Positions 1-8,803 are shown, counted from the first letter of the stretch. The stretch: DNA of 64,000 bases from Micrococcaceae bacterium (GCA_013393415.1 JABXHI010000059.1:1-64000); one strand, 5' to 3'. Translations and numbers: made by a program. The notes: generated by a model from the letters alone, not told the origin.

Positions 1-53
1 AGAGCAGCGGACTCATCCTCCTTTGGTCGCCGGTTCAAGTCCGGCACACCCTA
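1..53 (+). tRNA. tRNA-Met (CAT), 3' part; 5' end lies outside the window
   Basis: The last part of the D stem, the anticodon arm, the T arm (GCCGG-TTCAAGT-CCGGC) and the 3' acceptor strand ACACCCT plus discriminator A53 are visible; CCA is not encoded. With stem GCGGA at 7-11, the loop 12-18 reads CTCATCC, giving anticodon CAT at 14-16. Two things are odd: position 37 is C rather than the usual A, and the 3' anticodon strand TCCTT leaves one mismatched pair. Methionine is the best reading, but the missing 5' half prevents a full fold check. Confidence 0.65.
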
Positions 54-75
54 CGAACACGCTTCGGCATGACAG

Positions 76-119
76 CGCGGAACCGGTCAGATATTTGGTC
101 TGGCTGGTTCCGCGTTTTT
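76..119 (+). terminator. Rho-independent terminator after the tRNA
   Basis: CGCGGAACC (76-84) pairs perfectly with GGTTCCGCG (106-114), the stem continues inward with wobble pairs, and TTTTT follows at 115-119. It sits 22 bases after the tRNA end. Confidence 0.85.
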
Positions 120-576
120 CTCTGTCTGGGTGGAACTGTGGGTGGAATTAGCATGTCGGCTTTGAGCGTGCCGCCATGCAACATCTCTTCTTGTGAAACG
201 CTTGCGACTTGTGCTGCAGCGCCACGTTGTTATCTCCCTCACTAGTGCCTGCACCACTTCGACCACCGTCGATAACATTCAAACCTCGACACTTGACGTC
301 CCGATCTATCACGGTCGCTGAAGCGAAGTAGCTGTGCGGTAGTAAACGTCCATGAGATCGTACCGTCGGTAGCGCTTCCTCATCACCACGGTCGTATCTG
401 ACAGATACTACGTCTGTGCAAAGTTGTGAGGGGTTTTCATCCCTCGACACTTCAGGGTCACTCGGCGGTGAAACCGAATTCATCCAGAACCACGAGGGTG
501 GTATACGGCTGGTCGCCCTCGGGCCCAGTCACACTCTGTGACGTAAATACCGCACCTCTGGAGTTGAAAGGTTTTT
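120..576. other. Gene-poor stretch between the tRNA and the phosphoesterase gene
   Basis: Short overlapping reading frames occur here on both strands, but none has a ribosome binding site or a recognisable protein. Visible elements are a near-repeat of GGGTGGAA just after the terminator (129-147), a GTCAC-N5-GTGAC inverted repeat (528-542), and the ribosome binding site GAAAGG (566-571) of the next gene. No integrase or attachment-site duplication is visible. Confidence 0.5.
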
Positions 577-2961
577 GTGAGTACTCACGAACAGAAAAAA
601 CTATCCACCGCTACTAGATGGGCGCCGTTCCAACCTTGGAAAACCCGTACAGCTGCAGCCACCGGTGCTGCACTGGGTGCGGCAGTCATCGCCATCACGG
701 GGACTGCCGCCGCACCAGCATTCGCCGCTCCATCGGACCAGCAGGCGGCTGACGCCGACGCTGCGTGGGAGGAACAAGTCTTTCGAGGTAACGTTGATGT
801 TGTTCGCAGTGATGATGCTGCCCAAGATACGCTCGATGGGGCTGTCTTTGACGATCTGAACCAGAACTCTACTCAGGATGGGGGTGAGCCCGGCGTAGAA
901 GGTGTGACCGTGTCTAATGGGCGCGAGACGACCACCACTGACGCTGAAGGTCGATACGAACTGCCTGCCTATGACAACATGACGGTGTTCGTTACTCAAC
1001 CGTCCGGCTATCAGGTTCCGGTGGACGAGGACAATGTGGCACAGTTTCACTATCACCACCTGCCTGAAGGCTCCCCGGATTTGGACTACGGGGGCCTCGA
1101 GCCGACCGGACCACTACCGGACCAGGTCAACTTCCCGTTGGCCCAGGGTGCGGGCGCAGCGTCCTCGGCGCAGTCGTGTGTGCTGGGTGCCGACGTGCAG
1201 ACCTACAACACCGAGGAGGTCGAATACGCCCGGGCGGGAGTTTTTGCCGACCTGGCTACTCGCAACGACTACTCCAGCTGTGGTGCGCTGTTTTTGGGCG
1301 ATGTCGTCGGAGACGACCTCTCGCTATACCCCGACATTCGAGACCTGACCTCCATGCTCAACGGCCCGGCTCGCTTCCTTCCAGGTAACCACGACCTGGA
1401 CTTCGACCACCATGAGGGCGAACATGAATTCGACTCATACCGTGCGGCTCTCGGCCCGGAGTATTACTCTTACGACGTCGGCGACACCCACGTGGTGATG
1501 TTATCCAACATCCAATATCCTACCGAGGACGGCGGTTACGCCTACAGCCTTGATGAGGATCAGATGGCGTGGCTGCGCGAAGACATCGCCCAGGTACCGG
1601 AAGACAAGCTGATTGTGTTGGCTTCCCACGCTCCGCTGATCGAGTTCTACTACAGCGACTCGCATCGCATGGCCGACCTCAACGAGATATACGACCTTGT
1701 CTCGAGTCACGAGGTAGTAGCAGTCTCCGGTCACACGCATATGTCCGAGAACCTGCGCGAGGGAGACCTGGTGGACGGCTGGAGTGAGCTTGTCGGTGAG
1801 GAGGGGCTGCCCTTCACCCACTTGACCGTTTCTGCAGTTTCTGGGCAGTGGTACGAGGGTCGCCTCACCGACGAGGGATACCCCACTTCCATTCAGCGGG
1901 ACGGCACTCCTCCGGGCGTGCTCACTCTCGATATCGATGGCAACGAGGTCACCGAACGATTCTCTCGTACCGGCGACGATGGTTCCGATCAGATGGCGGT
2001 GGGTCTTGACACGCCGGCCTATCGGGACTGGTTCAATGAGAACCAAGACAACGTGGGCGAGGCCCAGGAGCTAGAGGCCCCGAACGTCGTGGCTCAGGAC
2101 GAGCTCGGGGAGACCTGGTTGACCACCAATTTCTGGATGGGCTCCACCGGATCCACTGTGGAGGTATCTATCGACGGTGGCGAGGATCTCCAGACCGCGC
2201 GCACTCAGCCGATGAACGGCGAGGAGGTCCGGGTCGGTGCGGAGTGGTCCGATCCGGTGGCCAACCTAGAGACCCTCGTTCACGGTGGTGCCGTGGCCGA
2301 CCGCACTTCTCACCTGTGGCGGTCGCCGTTACCAGAGGATTTAGAACCCGGTGCGCACACCGCAAAGGTCACTGCCACCGACGTGCACGGTCAGGTTTCC
2401 ACAGAGACGTACCAGTTCCAGGTCGCTGATGAGAACGGCAATGTTCCTGGTGCTGAGGGGGATATTGAGATTGAGGCCGATATTCCGGGATTGCCGGGCT
2501 CAGGTGACCCCGGCGATGAAGACCAGGGAAGCCTGGTGCTGTCGATTGACGAAGGAACAGTCGAGATGAATGAGCAGCGCAACGCAGGTGACCGATTCCG
2601 TACGTACGGCACACTGCCATCCGTGAATGTGACTGACACACGCATCCACGGTGACGGTTGGGCCGTTTCAGGTCAGTCCTCAGACCTGACTTCCGACGCG
2701 GCCACCATTGAAGCCAGCCGTCTGGGATGGAAGCCCCACGTGGAAGCTTCTAGCAACGGCGCAACCCCCGGTTCCGCCGTGGACTCCCAGATGTCCGGCG
2801 GTCAGGGCCTGGCTGCGCCACAGTCCTTAGGCTTAGCGGATGCTGAAACTCGTATGGGCACCACTGAGCTGAGCGCGGACATAGAGCTCGAGGTGCCGGT
2901 TGATACGATGGCAGGGACTTATGAAGGTGCCCTTGCCGTGTCCTTGTTTCCCGTGGACTGA
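577..2961 (+). CDS. Secreted calcineurin-like metallophosphoesterase with SdrD-B-like and WxL-like domains
   Basis: The 794-residue protein starts with GTG after GAAAGG at five bases. A Sec-type signal peptide with an Ala-rich core ends near AFAAP (about residue 50). Residues 87-135 resemble the SdrD B / CNA-B fold of surface proteins (FDDLNQNSTQDGGEPG). The calcineurin-like catalytic domain follows, with metal-binding motifs GDVVGD (about 241), GNHD (269), SHAP (348) and GHTH (384). The C-terminal 130 residues, ending GTYEGALAVSLFPVD, resemble cell-surface WxL domains; no LPXTG sorting motif is present. The likely role is a cell-wall-associated phosphodiesterase or phosphatase; substrate unknown. 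A 12-bp palindrome GTGAGTACTCAC covers the start codon (577-588). Confidence 0.8.
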   Translation: MSTHEQKKLSTATRWAPFQPWKTRTAAATGAALGAAVIAITGTAAAPAFAAPSDQQAADADAAWEEQVFRGNVDVVRSDDAAQDTLDGAVFDDLNQNSTQDGGEPGVEGVTVSNGRETTTTDAEGRYELPAYDNMTVFVTQPSGYQVPVDEDNVAQFHYHHLPEGSPDLDYGGLEPTGPLPDQVNFPLAQGAGAASSAQSCVLGADVQTYNTEEVEYARAGVFADLATRNDYSSCGALFLGDVVGDDLSLYPDIRDLTSMLNGPARFLPGNHDLDFDHHEGEHEFDSYRAALGPEYYSYDVGDTHVVMLSNIQYPTEDGGYAYSLDEDQMAWLREDIAQVPEDKLIVLASHAPLIEFYYSDSHRMADLNEIYDLVSSHEVVAVSGHTHMSENLREGDLVDGWSELVGEEGLPFTHLTVSAVSGQWYEGRLTDEGYPTSIQRDGTPPGVLTLDIDGNEVTERFSRTGDDGSDQMAVGLDTPAYRDWFNENQDNVGEAQELEAPNVVAQDELGETWLTTNFWMGSTGSTVEVSIDGGEDLQTARTQPMNGEEVRVGAEWSDPVANLETLVHGGAVADRTSHLWRSPLPEDLEPGAHTAKVTATDVHGQVSTETYQFQVADENGNVPGAEGDIEIEADIPGLPGSGDPGDEDQGSLVLSIDEGTVEMNEQRNAGDRFRTYGTLPSVNVTDTRIHGDGWAVSGQSSDLTSDAATIEASRLGWKPHVEASSNGATPGSAVDSQMSGGQGLAAPQSLGLADAETRMGTTELSADIELEVPVDTMAGTYEGALAVSLFPVD

Positions 2962-3291
2962 ACCACTCATTCGCGCCAATCGTCGGTGAGTGATACCCCG
3001 AGGGCCCGCGAACCTTTCGGATTCGTCACTACCGATGGGCAGACCATGGCTTAAGGTGATTCGGCGTGAGGGGCATGGTTTCGATATTCAATTGAAACCA
3101 TGCCCCGCGGTCGGTTCTGGAACTGCTCGGCGCGGTTTCTCGAAACGGGCCATATCGTTGCAAATGTAAGGATACGTCCTTGTGTTAGGCTAGTTTTTCG
3201 TTGCGTTGTCTGGCATATTCATGTCTCGTCCACGCAATTTTTATCCTCGACACGTATATCTGTTGCGGATAGTCTGTCCCAGGGAGTCTTG
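2962..3291. other. Intergenic region with hairpins before the glycosyltransferase
   Basis: An open frame runs through part of this gap in phase with the next gene (from 3100), but it lacks a ribosome binding site and is best read as leader. A CACTCA/TGAGTG repeat (2964-2992) may help end the phosphoesterase transcript. A small AAGGA-TACG-TCCTT hairpin lies near 3172, and TAGGCT (3186-3191) could be a -10 element for the glycosyltransferase, although no good -35 is seen. Confidence 0.45.
3070..3106. repeat. 13-bp perfect inverted repeat (hairpin)
   Basis: GGGGCATGGTTTC (3070-3082) and GAAACCATGCCCC (3094-3106) are perfect complements around an 11-base AT-rich loop. There is no T tract on either side, so it is either a factor-assisted terminator or a protein-binding site. 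Confidence 0.7.
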
Positions 3292-4410
3292 ATGCGGTTT
3301 TTCATGGATGGTCGGTATATCAGAACTGACTTTCATGATGGGATTTCGCGTTTCAGTCACCAACTCATCTATGCGGTGGCACAGCAGAGCGATCCCACGG
3401 TGATCATTCATGATCCAGCCCAGCGTGAATTGTTGCCCGACAACGTAGATGTTGTCGAGCTGCACGCACCGACTTCGGTCCTGGAGCCGATTTCGGCGCA
3501 CCGGCTAAACGCGTTTCAGCCAGACGTGGTCTTTTCTCCAATGCAGACGATCGGATCGACCGGACGAAAATTCGGTTTGATCCTGACACTGCACGATTTG
3601 ATCTACTACCAGCATCGGACTCCGCCGCGAGATTTACCGCAGTTCGTCCGCGGGCTCTGGTATCTCTATCACCTCACCTACATGCCCCAGCGAATGCTCC
3701 TCAACGGCGCAGACGCTGTCACCACGGTTTCTCAAACTTCGCAACGGCTCATCCGCAAACATCGGCTGACCACCCGGCCGGTTCACGTTGTCTCCAACGC
3801 GCCACCCCAAGTAGAGACGCCGCGCGATCCCGCTGGCCCTCGAAAGAAAACTCTGGTCTACATGGGCTCGTTTATGGATTATAAAAACGTCGAAACGCTA
3901 GTCAGCGCACTGCAGCACCTGCCGCAATACCGGCTGCACTTGTGCTCGCGAATCACCGACGCGCGGCGCCATGAACTACTTGAGATCGCTAAATGGCATC
4001 ACGTAGGGGAGGCCCAGCTCCAGTTTCATAACGGTATTGGGGACGCTGACTATCGTGAGCTACTTAGACAATCGACGGCTTTAGTCACCATGTCCCGTTC
4101 CGAAGGCTACGGTCTTCCCGTGGCGGAAGCCATGGCAGAAGGAACACCGGTTGTCATGTCGAATCTTGAAATTTTTGAAGAAATCGGTGGACTCGAGAAT
4201 CCCGGGGCAGCGTTCGTTGACATTACTTCCGCGCACTCGGCCCGCCAGTTAGCTGACCACGTCCGTGCGTTAGAGAACGACGAAGCCTTTATTCGTGCCT
4301 CAACGGGCGCAGTGCGACAGGCACATACCTTTCGATGGGAAGACTCTGCGGCGGCATTGCTGAAACTCGCGGAAGACATTCATCGCCGAAGAAGCCGCAA
4401 ATCACGCTAA
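3292..4410 (+). CDS. Glycosyltransferase, GT4 family (GT-B fold)
   Basis: The ATG at 3292 has AGGGAG five bases upstream, which decides it over longer in-frame starts. The 372-residue protein has no signal peptide. The N-terminal half carries LHDLIYY and TTVSQTSQRLI, typical of acceptor domains of mannosyl/rhamnosyl-type GT4 enzymes. The C-terminal half has YMGSFMDYKN (about 195) and the nucleotide-sugar signature SRSEGYGLPVAEAMAEG near residue 270, with the paired glutamates of the E-x7-E motif. It probably adds a sugar to a lipid or glycan at the cytoplasmic face; the sugar cannot be told from sequence. It ends with a four-base convergent overlap with the M23-like gene. Confidence 0.8.
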   Translation: MRFFMDGRYIRTDFHDGISRFSHQLIYAVAQQSDPTVIIHDPAQRELLPDNVDVVELHAPTSVLEPISAHRLNAFQPDVVFSPMQTIGSTGRKFGLILTLHDLIYYQHRTPPRDLPQFVRGLWYLYHLTYMPQRMLLNGADAVTTVSQTSQRLIRKHRLTTRPVHVVSNAPPQVETPRDPAGPRKKTLVYMGSFMDYKNVETLVSALQHLPQYRLHLCSRITDARRHELLEIAKWHHVGEAQLQFHNGIGDADYRELLRQSTALVTMSRSEGYGLPVAEAMAEGTPVVMSNLEIFEEIGGLENPGAAFVDITSAHSARQLADHVRALENDEAFIRASTGAVRQAHTFRWEDSAAALLKLAEDIHRRRSRKSR

Positions 4411-5024
4411 CCGGATGGGTCTGAGTGTACGGGCCATAGAATCGACGGGTCACTCCAGCCCAACAAAAATGCCGGATCAATATACAGATCTCGCACGGTA
4501 GCACCAACTTGCCACGCATCGGGCTTGCGCACTCCCCAATGCACACATTGGACATCGCAATGTGACGTTTCAGCGGGCAGTCTTCCGATTGTTTGGCCTG
4601 CTGCCACGGTGTCGCCCACAGCCAGTTCTGAGTCGACTGGTTCAAACGACGAGATCAAACCGTCTGGGTGCTCAATGGTGATGACAGGTCTGTCGACCAC
4701 CACGCCGACGAAGCTGACCTCGCCGCCTTCTGGGGCTAAAACCTGCGCATCGGCCGCCCGTATGTCGATGCCGCGATGCGCCGAGGACCATGGCATCTCG
4801 GGAGGAACGAAGGCATTCAGGACATCGATTTCGGTGGCTGCCTCGATGGGTGGTATCCAGTGGTCAGCGACGTGCGATGCGTCAGCATGGATAACGGTGG
4901 CATTTGCCATCGGCATCGGATTGAAAAACACGGCAATCACAAGAGCCTGGAGGATCAGCACAAACAGTGAAGTTGGGGTTCGCGGATTGGGCGGGGGAGC
5001 AGTCACCCCGTCGTTATGTTGCAT
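4407..5024 (-). CDS. M23-like (LytM) domain protein with an altered metal site
   Basis: The likely start is ATG at 5024; a longer frame upstream has no sign of coding. The 205-residue product has a hydrophobic segment (LFVLILQALVIAVFF) near residue 20 that acts as signal or anchor, then an M23 fold. HRGID supplies the H-x3-D zinc ligands and VGDTVAAGQTIGRL is the usual beta-strand turn. The terminal H-x-H motif reads CVHWGV, with the first histidine changed to Cys. Actinobacteria commonly carry an M23 gene just before rpsB, and variants with LHWG are known there, so it may be a weak endopeptidase or a binding or activator protein for peptidoglycan turnover. Confidence 0.72.
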   Translation of the reverse strand: MQHNDGVTAPPPNPRTPTSLFVLILQALVIAVFFNPMPMANATVIHADASHVADHWIPPIEAATEIDVLNAFVPPEMPWSSAHRGIDIRAADAQVLAPEGGEVSFVGVVVDRPVITIEHPDGLISSFEPVDSELAVGDTVAAGQTIGRLPAETSHCDVQCVHWGVRKPDAWQVGATVRDLYIDPAFLLGWSDPSILWPVHSDPSG

Positions 5025-5187
5025 GTCTCTAACCCTGTCAAACACATCAGTCTGGTGGCCCTGCTTGAGGTGAAATGTGGAAAATCGTGTGCTGACAGGT
5101 TGCCTGTGGAAAGCGCTGACTGGCGAGCCTTGAGAGTCAACGGAAAGTCGTAAAAAACAATACTGGTGTCGCAGTGAACTCACGTGT

Positions 5188-5220
5188 GCAAACGATCACA
5201 ACGCAGTAAAAATCGTTTGC
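5188..5220. repeat. 9-bp inverted repeat upstream of rpsB
   Basis: GCAAACGAT (5188-5196) and ATCGTTTGC (5212-5220) are perfect complements around 15 bases. It lies between the divergent M23-like and rpsB genes and could be an operator or a hairpin. Confidence 0.6.
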
Positions 5221-5400
5221 GCGATAAGGTATGCTGGTCAAAGCAATTGTGTGCCCACTTGTTGTGGCTACGTGATTGACTACGCGCGTGTGGAGTGCAA
5301 CTTTGTGTAGCAGTGGCGCCTTTCGGTCCAGAAGGTTCTGGTCAATGGTAGCTCCCGAGCCAATCGCTCTCACGCTAGGAAGCTGAGAAAATCAGCTGTT

Positions 5401-5406
5401 TATAAT
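5401..5406 (+). promoter_or_regulatory. Candidate -10 element for rpsB-tsf
   Basis: A consensus TATAAT lies 54 bases before the rpsB start. No convincing -35 hexamer is present 16-18 bases upstream, so this rests on the -10 and position alone. Confidence 0.4.
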
Positions 5407-5426
5407 AACCGATAACTAGAAGGTAG

Positions 5427-5440
5427 ATCCGCATGCGGAT
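5427..5440. promoter_or_regulatory. 14-bp perfect palindrome in the rpsB leader
   Basis: ATCCGCATGCGGAT is fully self-complementary and lies just upstream of the GAAGGAG ribosome binding site of rpsB, where it could fold in the mRNA leader or bind a dimeric protein. Confidence 0.55.
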
Positions 5441-5459
5441 GTACCTTGAAGGAGCGACC

Positions 5460-6341
5460 ATGTCAGTCGTAACTATGCGTGAAATGCTGGATTCTGGTGT
5501 CCACTTCGGTCACCAGACCCGTCGTTGGAACCCGAAAATGAAGCGCTTCATTTTCACTGAGCGCAACGGCATTTACATCATTGACCTGCAGCAGTCTTTG
5601 TCATTCATCGACCGTGCATACGAGTTCGTCAAAGAAACCGTTGCACACGGTGGAAATATTCTCTTCGTGGGTACCAAGAAGCAGGCACAAGAAGCAATCG
5701 CTGAGCAGGCCACTCGCGTTGGTATGCCGTATGTGAACCACCGCTGGTTGGGCGGTATGCTCACCAACTTCGCCACCGTTTCCAAACGTGTTGAGCGTAT
5801 GAAAGAACTCGAAGAAATTGACTACGACGATGTTGCTGGTTCCGGTCACACCAAAAAGGAACTGCTGTTGCTTCAGCGCGAGCTGACAAAGCTTCAGGCA
5901 AACCTGGGTGGTATCCGCAACATGACTCGCACACCATCCGCCGTGTGGGTCATCGACACCAAGAAGGAACACCTCGCGATCGACGAAGCCGTCAAGCTTG
6001 GCATTCCGGTTGTTGCGATCCTGGACACTAACGCTGATCCAGACGAGGTTACCTACCCAATCCCAGGTAACGACGACGCCATTCGTTCCGTCGCATTGCT
6101 CACCCGCGTGATCGCAGATGCCGTGGCTGATGGCCTCATGGCTCGCAACCAGGGCAAAGGTGGCTCCGGTGCGGCTGAAGAGCCAATGGCTGAATGGGAA
6201 CGTGAACTGTTGGAGTCCGGCCAGTCCGAAGACGCTACAGACCAGACCGCGGCACCAGTTGATGAAGAAACTGTAGAAACCGCAGAGCAGGTTGAAGCCT
6301 CACCAGAAGGTGACCAGCCTGTAGCCAAAGAAAACTACTAG
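5460..6341 (+). CDS. rpsB: 30S ribosomal protein S2
   Basis: The start ATG at 5460 has GAAGGAG at six bases; an upstream ATG in frame would add nine residues and lacks a site. The 293-residue protein begins [20 protein letters not shown], the standard S2 opening, and carries [11 protein letters not shown] and [13 protein letters not shown]. The C-terminus has an acidic, Glu-rich tail of about 60 residues, as in other actinobacterial S2 proteins. S2 joins the 30S subunit late, near S1. It is followed at 74 bases by tsf, the usual pair. Confidence 0.97.
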   Translation: MSVVTMREMLDSGVHFGHQTRRWNPKMKRFIFTERNGIYIIDLQQSLSFIDRAYEFVKETVAHGGNILFVGTKKQAQEAIAEQATRVGMPYVNHRWLGGMLTNFATVSKRVERMKELEEIDYDDVAGSGHTKKELLLLQRELTKLQANLGGIRNMTRTPSAVWVIDTKKEHLAIDEAVKLGIPVVAILDTNADPDEVTYPIPGNDDAIRSVALLTRVIADAVADGLMARNQGKGGSGAAEEPMAEWERELLESGQSEDATDQTAAPVDEETVETAEQVEASPEGDQPVAKENY

Positions 6342-6415
6342 TCCACACAACCACGTTTCGTTTTAGATTCGCGGGCGATCCCCGCAACGAACTTCCAAGG
6401 AATGGGATATCTGTA

Positions 6416-7252
6416 ATGGCGAACTACACAGTAAAAGACATTCAGGCTCTGCGTGAGCGTACTGGCGCGGGCATGATGGACGTAAAAAAGGCGCTCGACG
6501 AAGCTGATGGCGACCTCGATAAGGCGATGGAAGTTATTCGCGTCAAAGGCCTGCAGGGTGCTTCCAAACGTGAAGGCCGCGCTGCCGTTGAAGGTCTGGT
6601 CGCAGCTACCGTCAAAGACGGCGTTGGCGTCATGATCGAAATCAACTCCGAAACTGACTTCGTTGCGAAATCAGATAAGTTCATTGAGTTGGGCAACACC
6701 GTGCTGGAGGTCGCAGTCTCTTCCGGTGCACAGAACGCTGAAGACCTGCTGGCCGCCGACTATAACGGCAACCCACTGAGCGAATACGTCAAAGAAGAAG
6801 GCGCACTGCTTGGCGAAAAGGTTGAGGTCCGTCGCCTGGCTCGTCTCGAAGGGGCCTTCGTTGACTCCTACCTGCACCGCACTTCTGCAGATCTGCCAGC
6901 ACAGGTTGGGGTACTGTTCGCAGTGGATGCAGACAAGGAACCAGCCCAGACCGCAGCACACGATGTTGCTGTTCACATCGCGGCCATGAGCCCGACCTAC
7001 CTCAGCCGTGAGGAAGTCCCAGAGGACACCGTAGCGGATGAACGCCGTATCGCTGAAGAAACTGCTCGTGCTGAAGGGAAACCAGAGCGCGCCATGCAAA
7101 ATATCATTGAAGGCCGCCTGACCGGTTACTTCAAAGATGTTGTACTCCTGGACCAGCCTTTCGCCAAGGACACGAAGACCACCGTTGGTGCTGTCCTGGA
7201 AGAAGCCGGTGCAAAGGCACTCTCGTTTGCACGCTTCCGTGTTGGGGCCTAA
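6416..7252 (+). CDS. tsf: Elongation factor Ts
   Basis: The 278-residue protein starts MANYTVKDIQALRERTGAGM, contains the UBA-like N-terminal domain with MMDVKKALDEADGD, and the core EINSETDFVAK motif near residue 77. EF-Ts exchanges GDP for GTP on EF-Tu. AAGGAA precedes the start. The gap from rpsB holds a small GCGGG/CCCGC hairpin (6371-6385) that may tune read-through. Confidence 0.97.
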   Translation: MANYTVKDIQALRERTGAGMMDVKKALDEADGDLDKAMEVIRVKGLQGASKREGRAAVEGLVAATVKDGVGVMIEINSETDFVAKSDKFIELGNTVLEVAVSSGAQNAEDLLAADYNGNPLSEYVKEEGALLGEKVEVRRLARLEGAFVDSYLHRTSADLPAQVGVLFAVDADKEPAQTAAHDVAVHIAAMSPTYLSREEVPEDTVADERRIAEETARAEGKPERAMQNIIEGRLTGYFKDVVLLDQPFAKDTKTTVGAVLEEAGAKALSFARFRVGA

Positions 7253-7320
7253 CACGCAAACCCGACACGTATGTGTCTGGTTGCCTAGGTAAGCTCAGCA
7301 TCGTTTAGACCAAACACAAA

Positions 7321-7363
7321 AAAAGGGGGTGATCACCACACACGGTGATCACCCCTTCTTTAT
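7321..7363 (+). terminator. Terminator after tsf
   Basis: GGGGTGATCACC (7326-7337) pairs perfectly with GGTGATCACCCC (7344-7355), with a six-base loop, an A run before and TTCTTT after. It separates rpsB-tsf from pyrH. Confidence 0.85.
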
Positions 7364-7399
7364 GCCCTCACGACCCACCAGCACAACAGGAGTATTGCA

Positions 7400-8176
7400 G
7401 TGTCAGACACTCCCGCCATCAACGTTCCAGGCGGACTACAAGACGGTCCAAGTAACTCAGAATTCGATGAAGTCAGCCGACGACGCGTATTGCTCAAACT
7501 TTCCGGAGAAGTCTTTGGTGGCGGCTCCATTGGTATAGATCCGGCGACAGTGCGATCTGTTGCACAACAGATCGCAGACGCTGCAGGACAAGTCGAAATT
7601 GCCATCGTCGTTGGCGGAGGAAACTTCTTCCGCGGTGCAGAGCTATCCATCAACGGCATGGATCGTCGTCGTGCAGACTATATGGGCATGCTTGGAACCG
7701 TGATGAATGCACTGGCGCTCCAAGACTTCCTGACCCAGGCCGGTGTCGATACGCGAGTACAATCCGCGATCCATATGTCCCAGGTAGCAGAACCATACAT
7801 TCCACAGCGGGCAATCCGGCACATGGAAAAAGACCGCGTGGTGATTTTCGGTGCAGGCACCGGACTGCCATACTTCTCTACCGATACCGTGGCAGCACAA
7901 CGGGCCCTCGAAATCCGTGCCGACCAAGTCCTCATGGCGAAATCTGGTGTGGACGGCGTGTACACATCGGATCCAAAAGTCGATGCTGCCGCCAAGAAAT
8001 TCGATCACCTCACCTACGACGAAGCCATCGTCAAAAACATTCGCGTCATGGACCTCACGGCAATGACGATGTGTAAAGACAACAATCTCGATATGTTGGT
8101 CTTTGGGATGGAAGGCGATGGCAACGTGACCCGTGCGCTACTTGGTGATTCGACCGGTACCGTCGTCACACCATAG
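7400..8176 (+). CDS. pyrH: UMP kinase
   Basis: The GTG start at 7400 follows CAGGAG at seven bases. The 258-residue amino acid kinase-fold protein has [15 protein letters not shown] (ATP/UMP site), [10 protein letters not shown], and [18 protein letters not shown]. It phosphorylates UMP to UDP in pyrimidine nucleotide synthesis and is usually a GTP-activated hexamer. The first 28 residues are an extension, as in many actinobacterial UMP kinases. It lies between tsf and frr in the conserved order. Confidence 0.96.
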   Translation: MSDTPAINVPGGLQDGPSNSEFDEVSRRRVLLKLSGEVFGGGSIGIDPATVRSVAQQIADAAGQVEIAIVVGGGNFFRGAELSINGMDRRRADYMGMLGTVMNALALQDFLTQAGVDTRVQSAIHMSQVAEPYIPQRAIRHMEKDRVVIFGAGTGLPYFSTDTVAAQRALEIRADQVLMAKSGVDGVYTSDPKVDAAAKKFDHLTYDEAIVKNIRVMDLTAMTMCKDNNLDMLVFGMEGDGNVTRALLGDSTGTVVTP

Positions 8177-8199
8177 GTACCGACCCCGGTACCTGTTTT
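8175..8199 (+). terminator. Hairpin terminator overlapping the pyrH stop
   Basis: AGGTACCG (8175-8182) and CGGTACCT (8187-8194) form a perfect stem with loop ACCC, followed by GTTTT. The stem begins inside the pyrH stop codon. A TAGACT hexamer directly after could be a -10 for frr. Confidence 0.7.
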
Positions 8200-8239
8200 A
8201 GACTGAGTGCACACCCCAGATGTTAAATAAGGAGAACCC

Positions 8240-8797
8240 GTGACCGCATCCGAATTATCAGACGCCAAAAAGGCGATGGAGCGTACTCTCGAAGCAACTC
8301 GTGAGGATTTCGCCGCTGTACGTACCGGCCGAGCAAACCCAGGCCTTTATGCAAAAGTCCTGGTTGACTACTACGGCAGCCCAACACCGCTGCAGCAGTT
8401 GGCAACGTTCTCCGTGCAAGATGCACGCACTATTTTGATCTCCCCATTCGATGTTAATGCGCTACGTGAAATCGAAGTTGCACTCTCCTCATCAGAGGTT
8501 GGTGCTAACCCATCGAACGATGGCAAAGTGATTCGCGTTGTGATGCCTGAGCTGACCAAAGAGCGTCGGCAAGAGTATGTCAAAATTATCAAGTCAAAAG
8601 CCGAAGATCACCGAGTCTCCGTTCGCAACAGCCGTCGTAGTGCAAAAGAAGCCATCGACAAAATGGTCGACGACGGTGACATCGGCAAAGATGAGGGACG
8701 CCGCGCAGAAAAAGACCTCGACGAACTGACGCGCAATTTCGTAGATCAAATCGACGAAATGGCGAAGAATAAAGAAGAAGAACTACTGGAGGTCTAG
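8240..8797 (+). CDS. frr: Ribosome recycling factor
   Basis: GTG at 8240 follows AAGGAG at six bases. The 185-residue product matches RRF length and carries VRTGRANPGL near residue 30, the hinge region YYGSPTPLQQLA, and the C-terminal helix QIDEMAKNKEEELLEV. RRF works with EF-G to split the ribosome after termination. Confidence 0.97.
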   Translation: MTASELSDAKKAMERTLEATREDFAAVRTGRANPGLYAKVLVDYYGSPTPLQQLATFSVQDARTILISPFDVNALREIEVALSSSEVGANPSNDGKVIRVVMPELTKERRQEYVKIIKSKAEDHRVSVRNSRRSAKEAIDKMVDDGDIGKDEGRRAEKDLDELTRNFVDQIDEMAKNKEEELLEV

Positions 8798-8803
8798 GCA
8801 GTT

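Larger units (their letters stand above)
5025..5459. other. Regulatory region between the M23-like gene and rpsB
   Basis: No gene is supported in these 435 bases. It holds a 9-bp inverted repeat (5188-5220), a TTGACT hexamer at 5276, a TATAAT at 5401 and a 14-bp palindrome at 5427 close to the rpsB start. Both flanking genes read away from it, so it must contain their promoters. Confidence 0.6.

Noticed and set aside
120-150. Possible integration (att) site next to the tRNA
   Set aside because: The GGGTGGAA near-repeat is short, no copy of the tRNA 3' end is repeated and no integrase is in the window.
87-483. Overlapping short ORFs on both strands after the tRNA
   Set aside because: They lack ribosome binding sites, overlap each other and the terminator, and show no protein-like composition or recognised motif.
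3100-3291. 64-codon N-terminal extension of the glycosyltransferase
   Set aside because: The start would lie inside a perfect hairpin with no ribosome binding site; AGGGAG fits the ATG at 3292 and the family N-terminus begins there.
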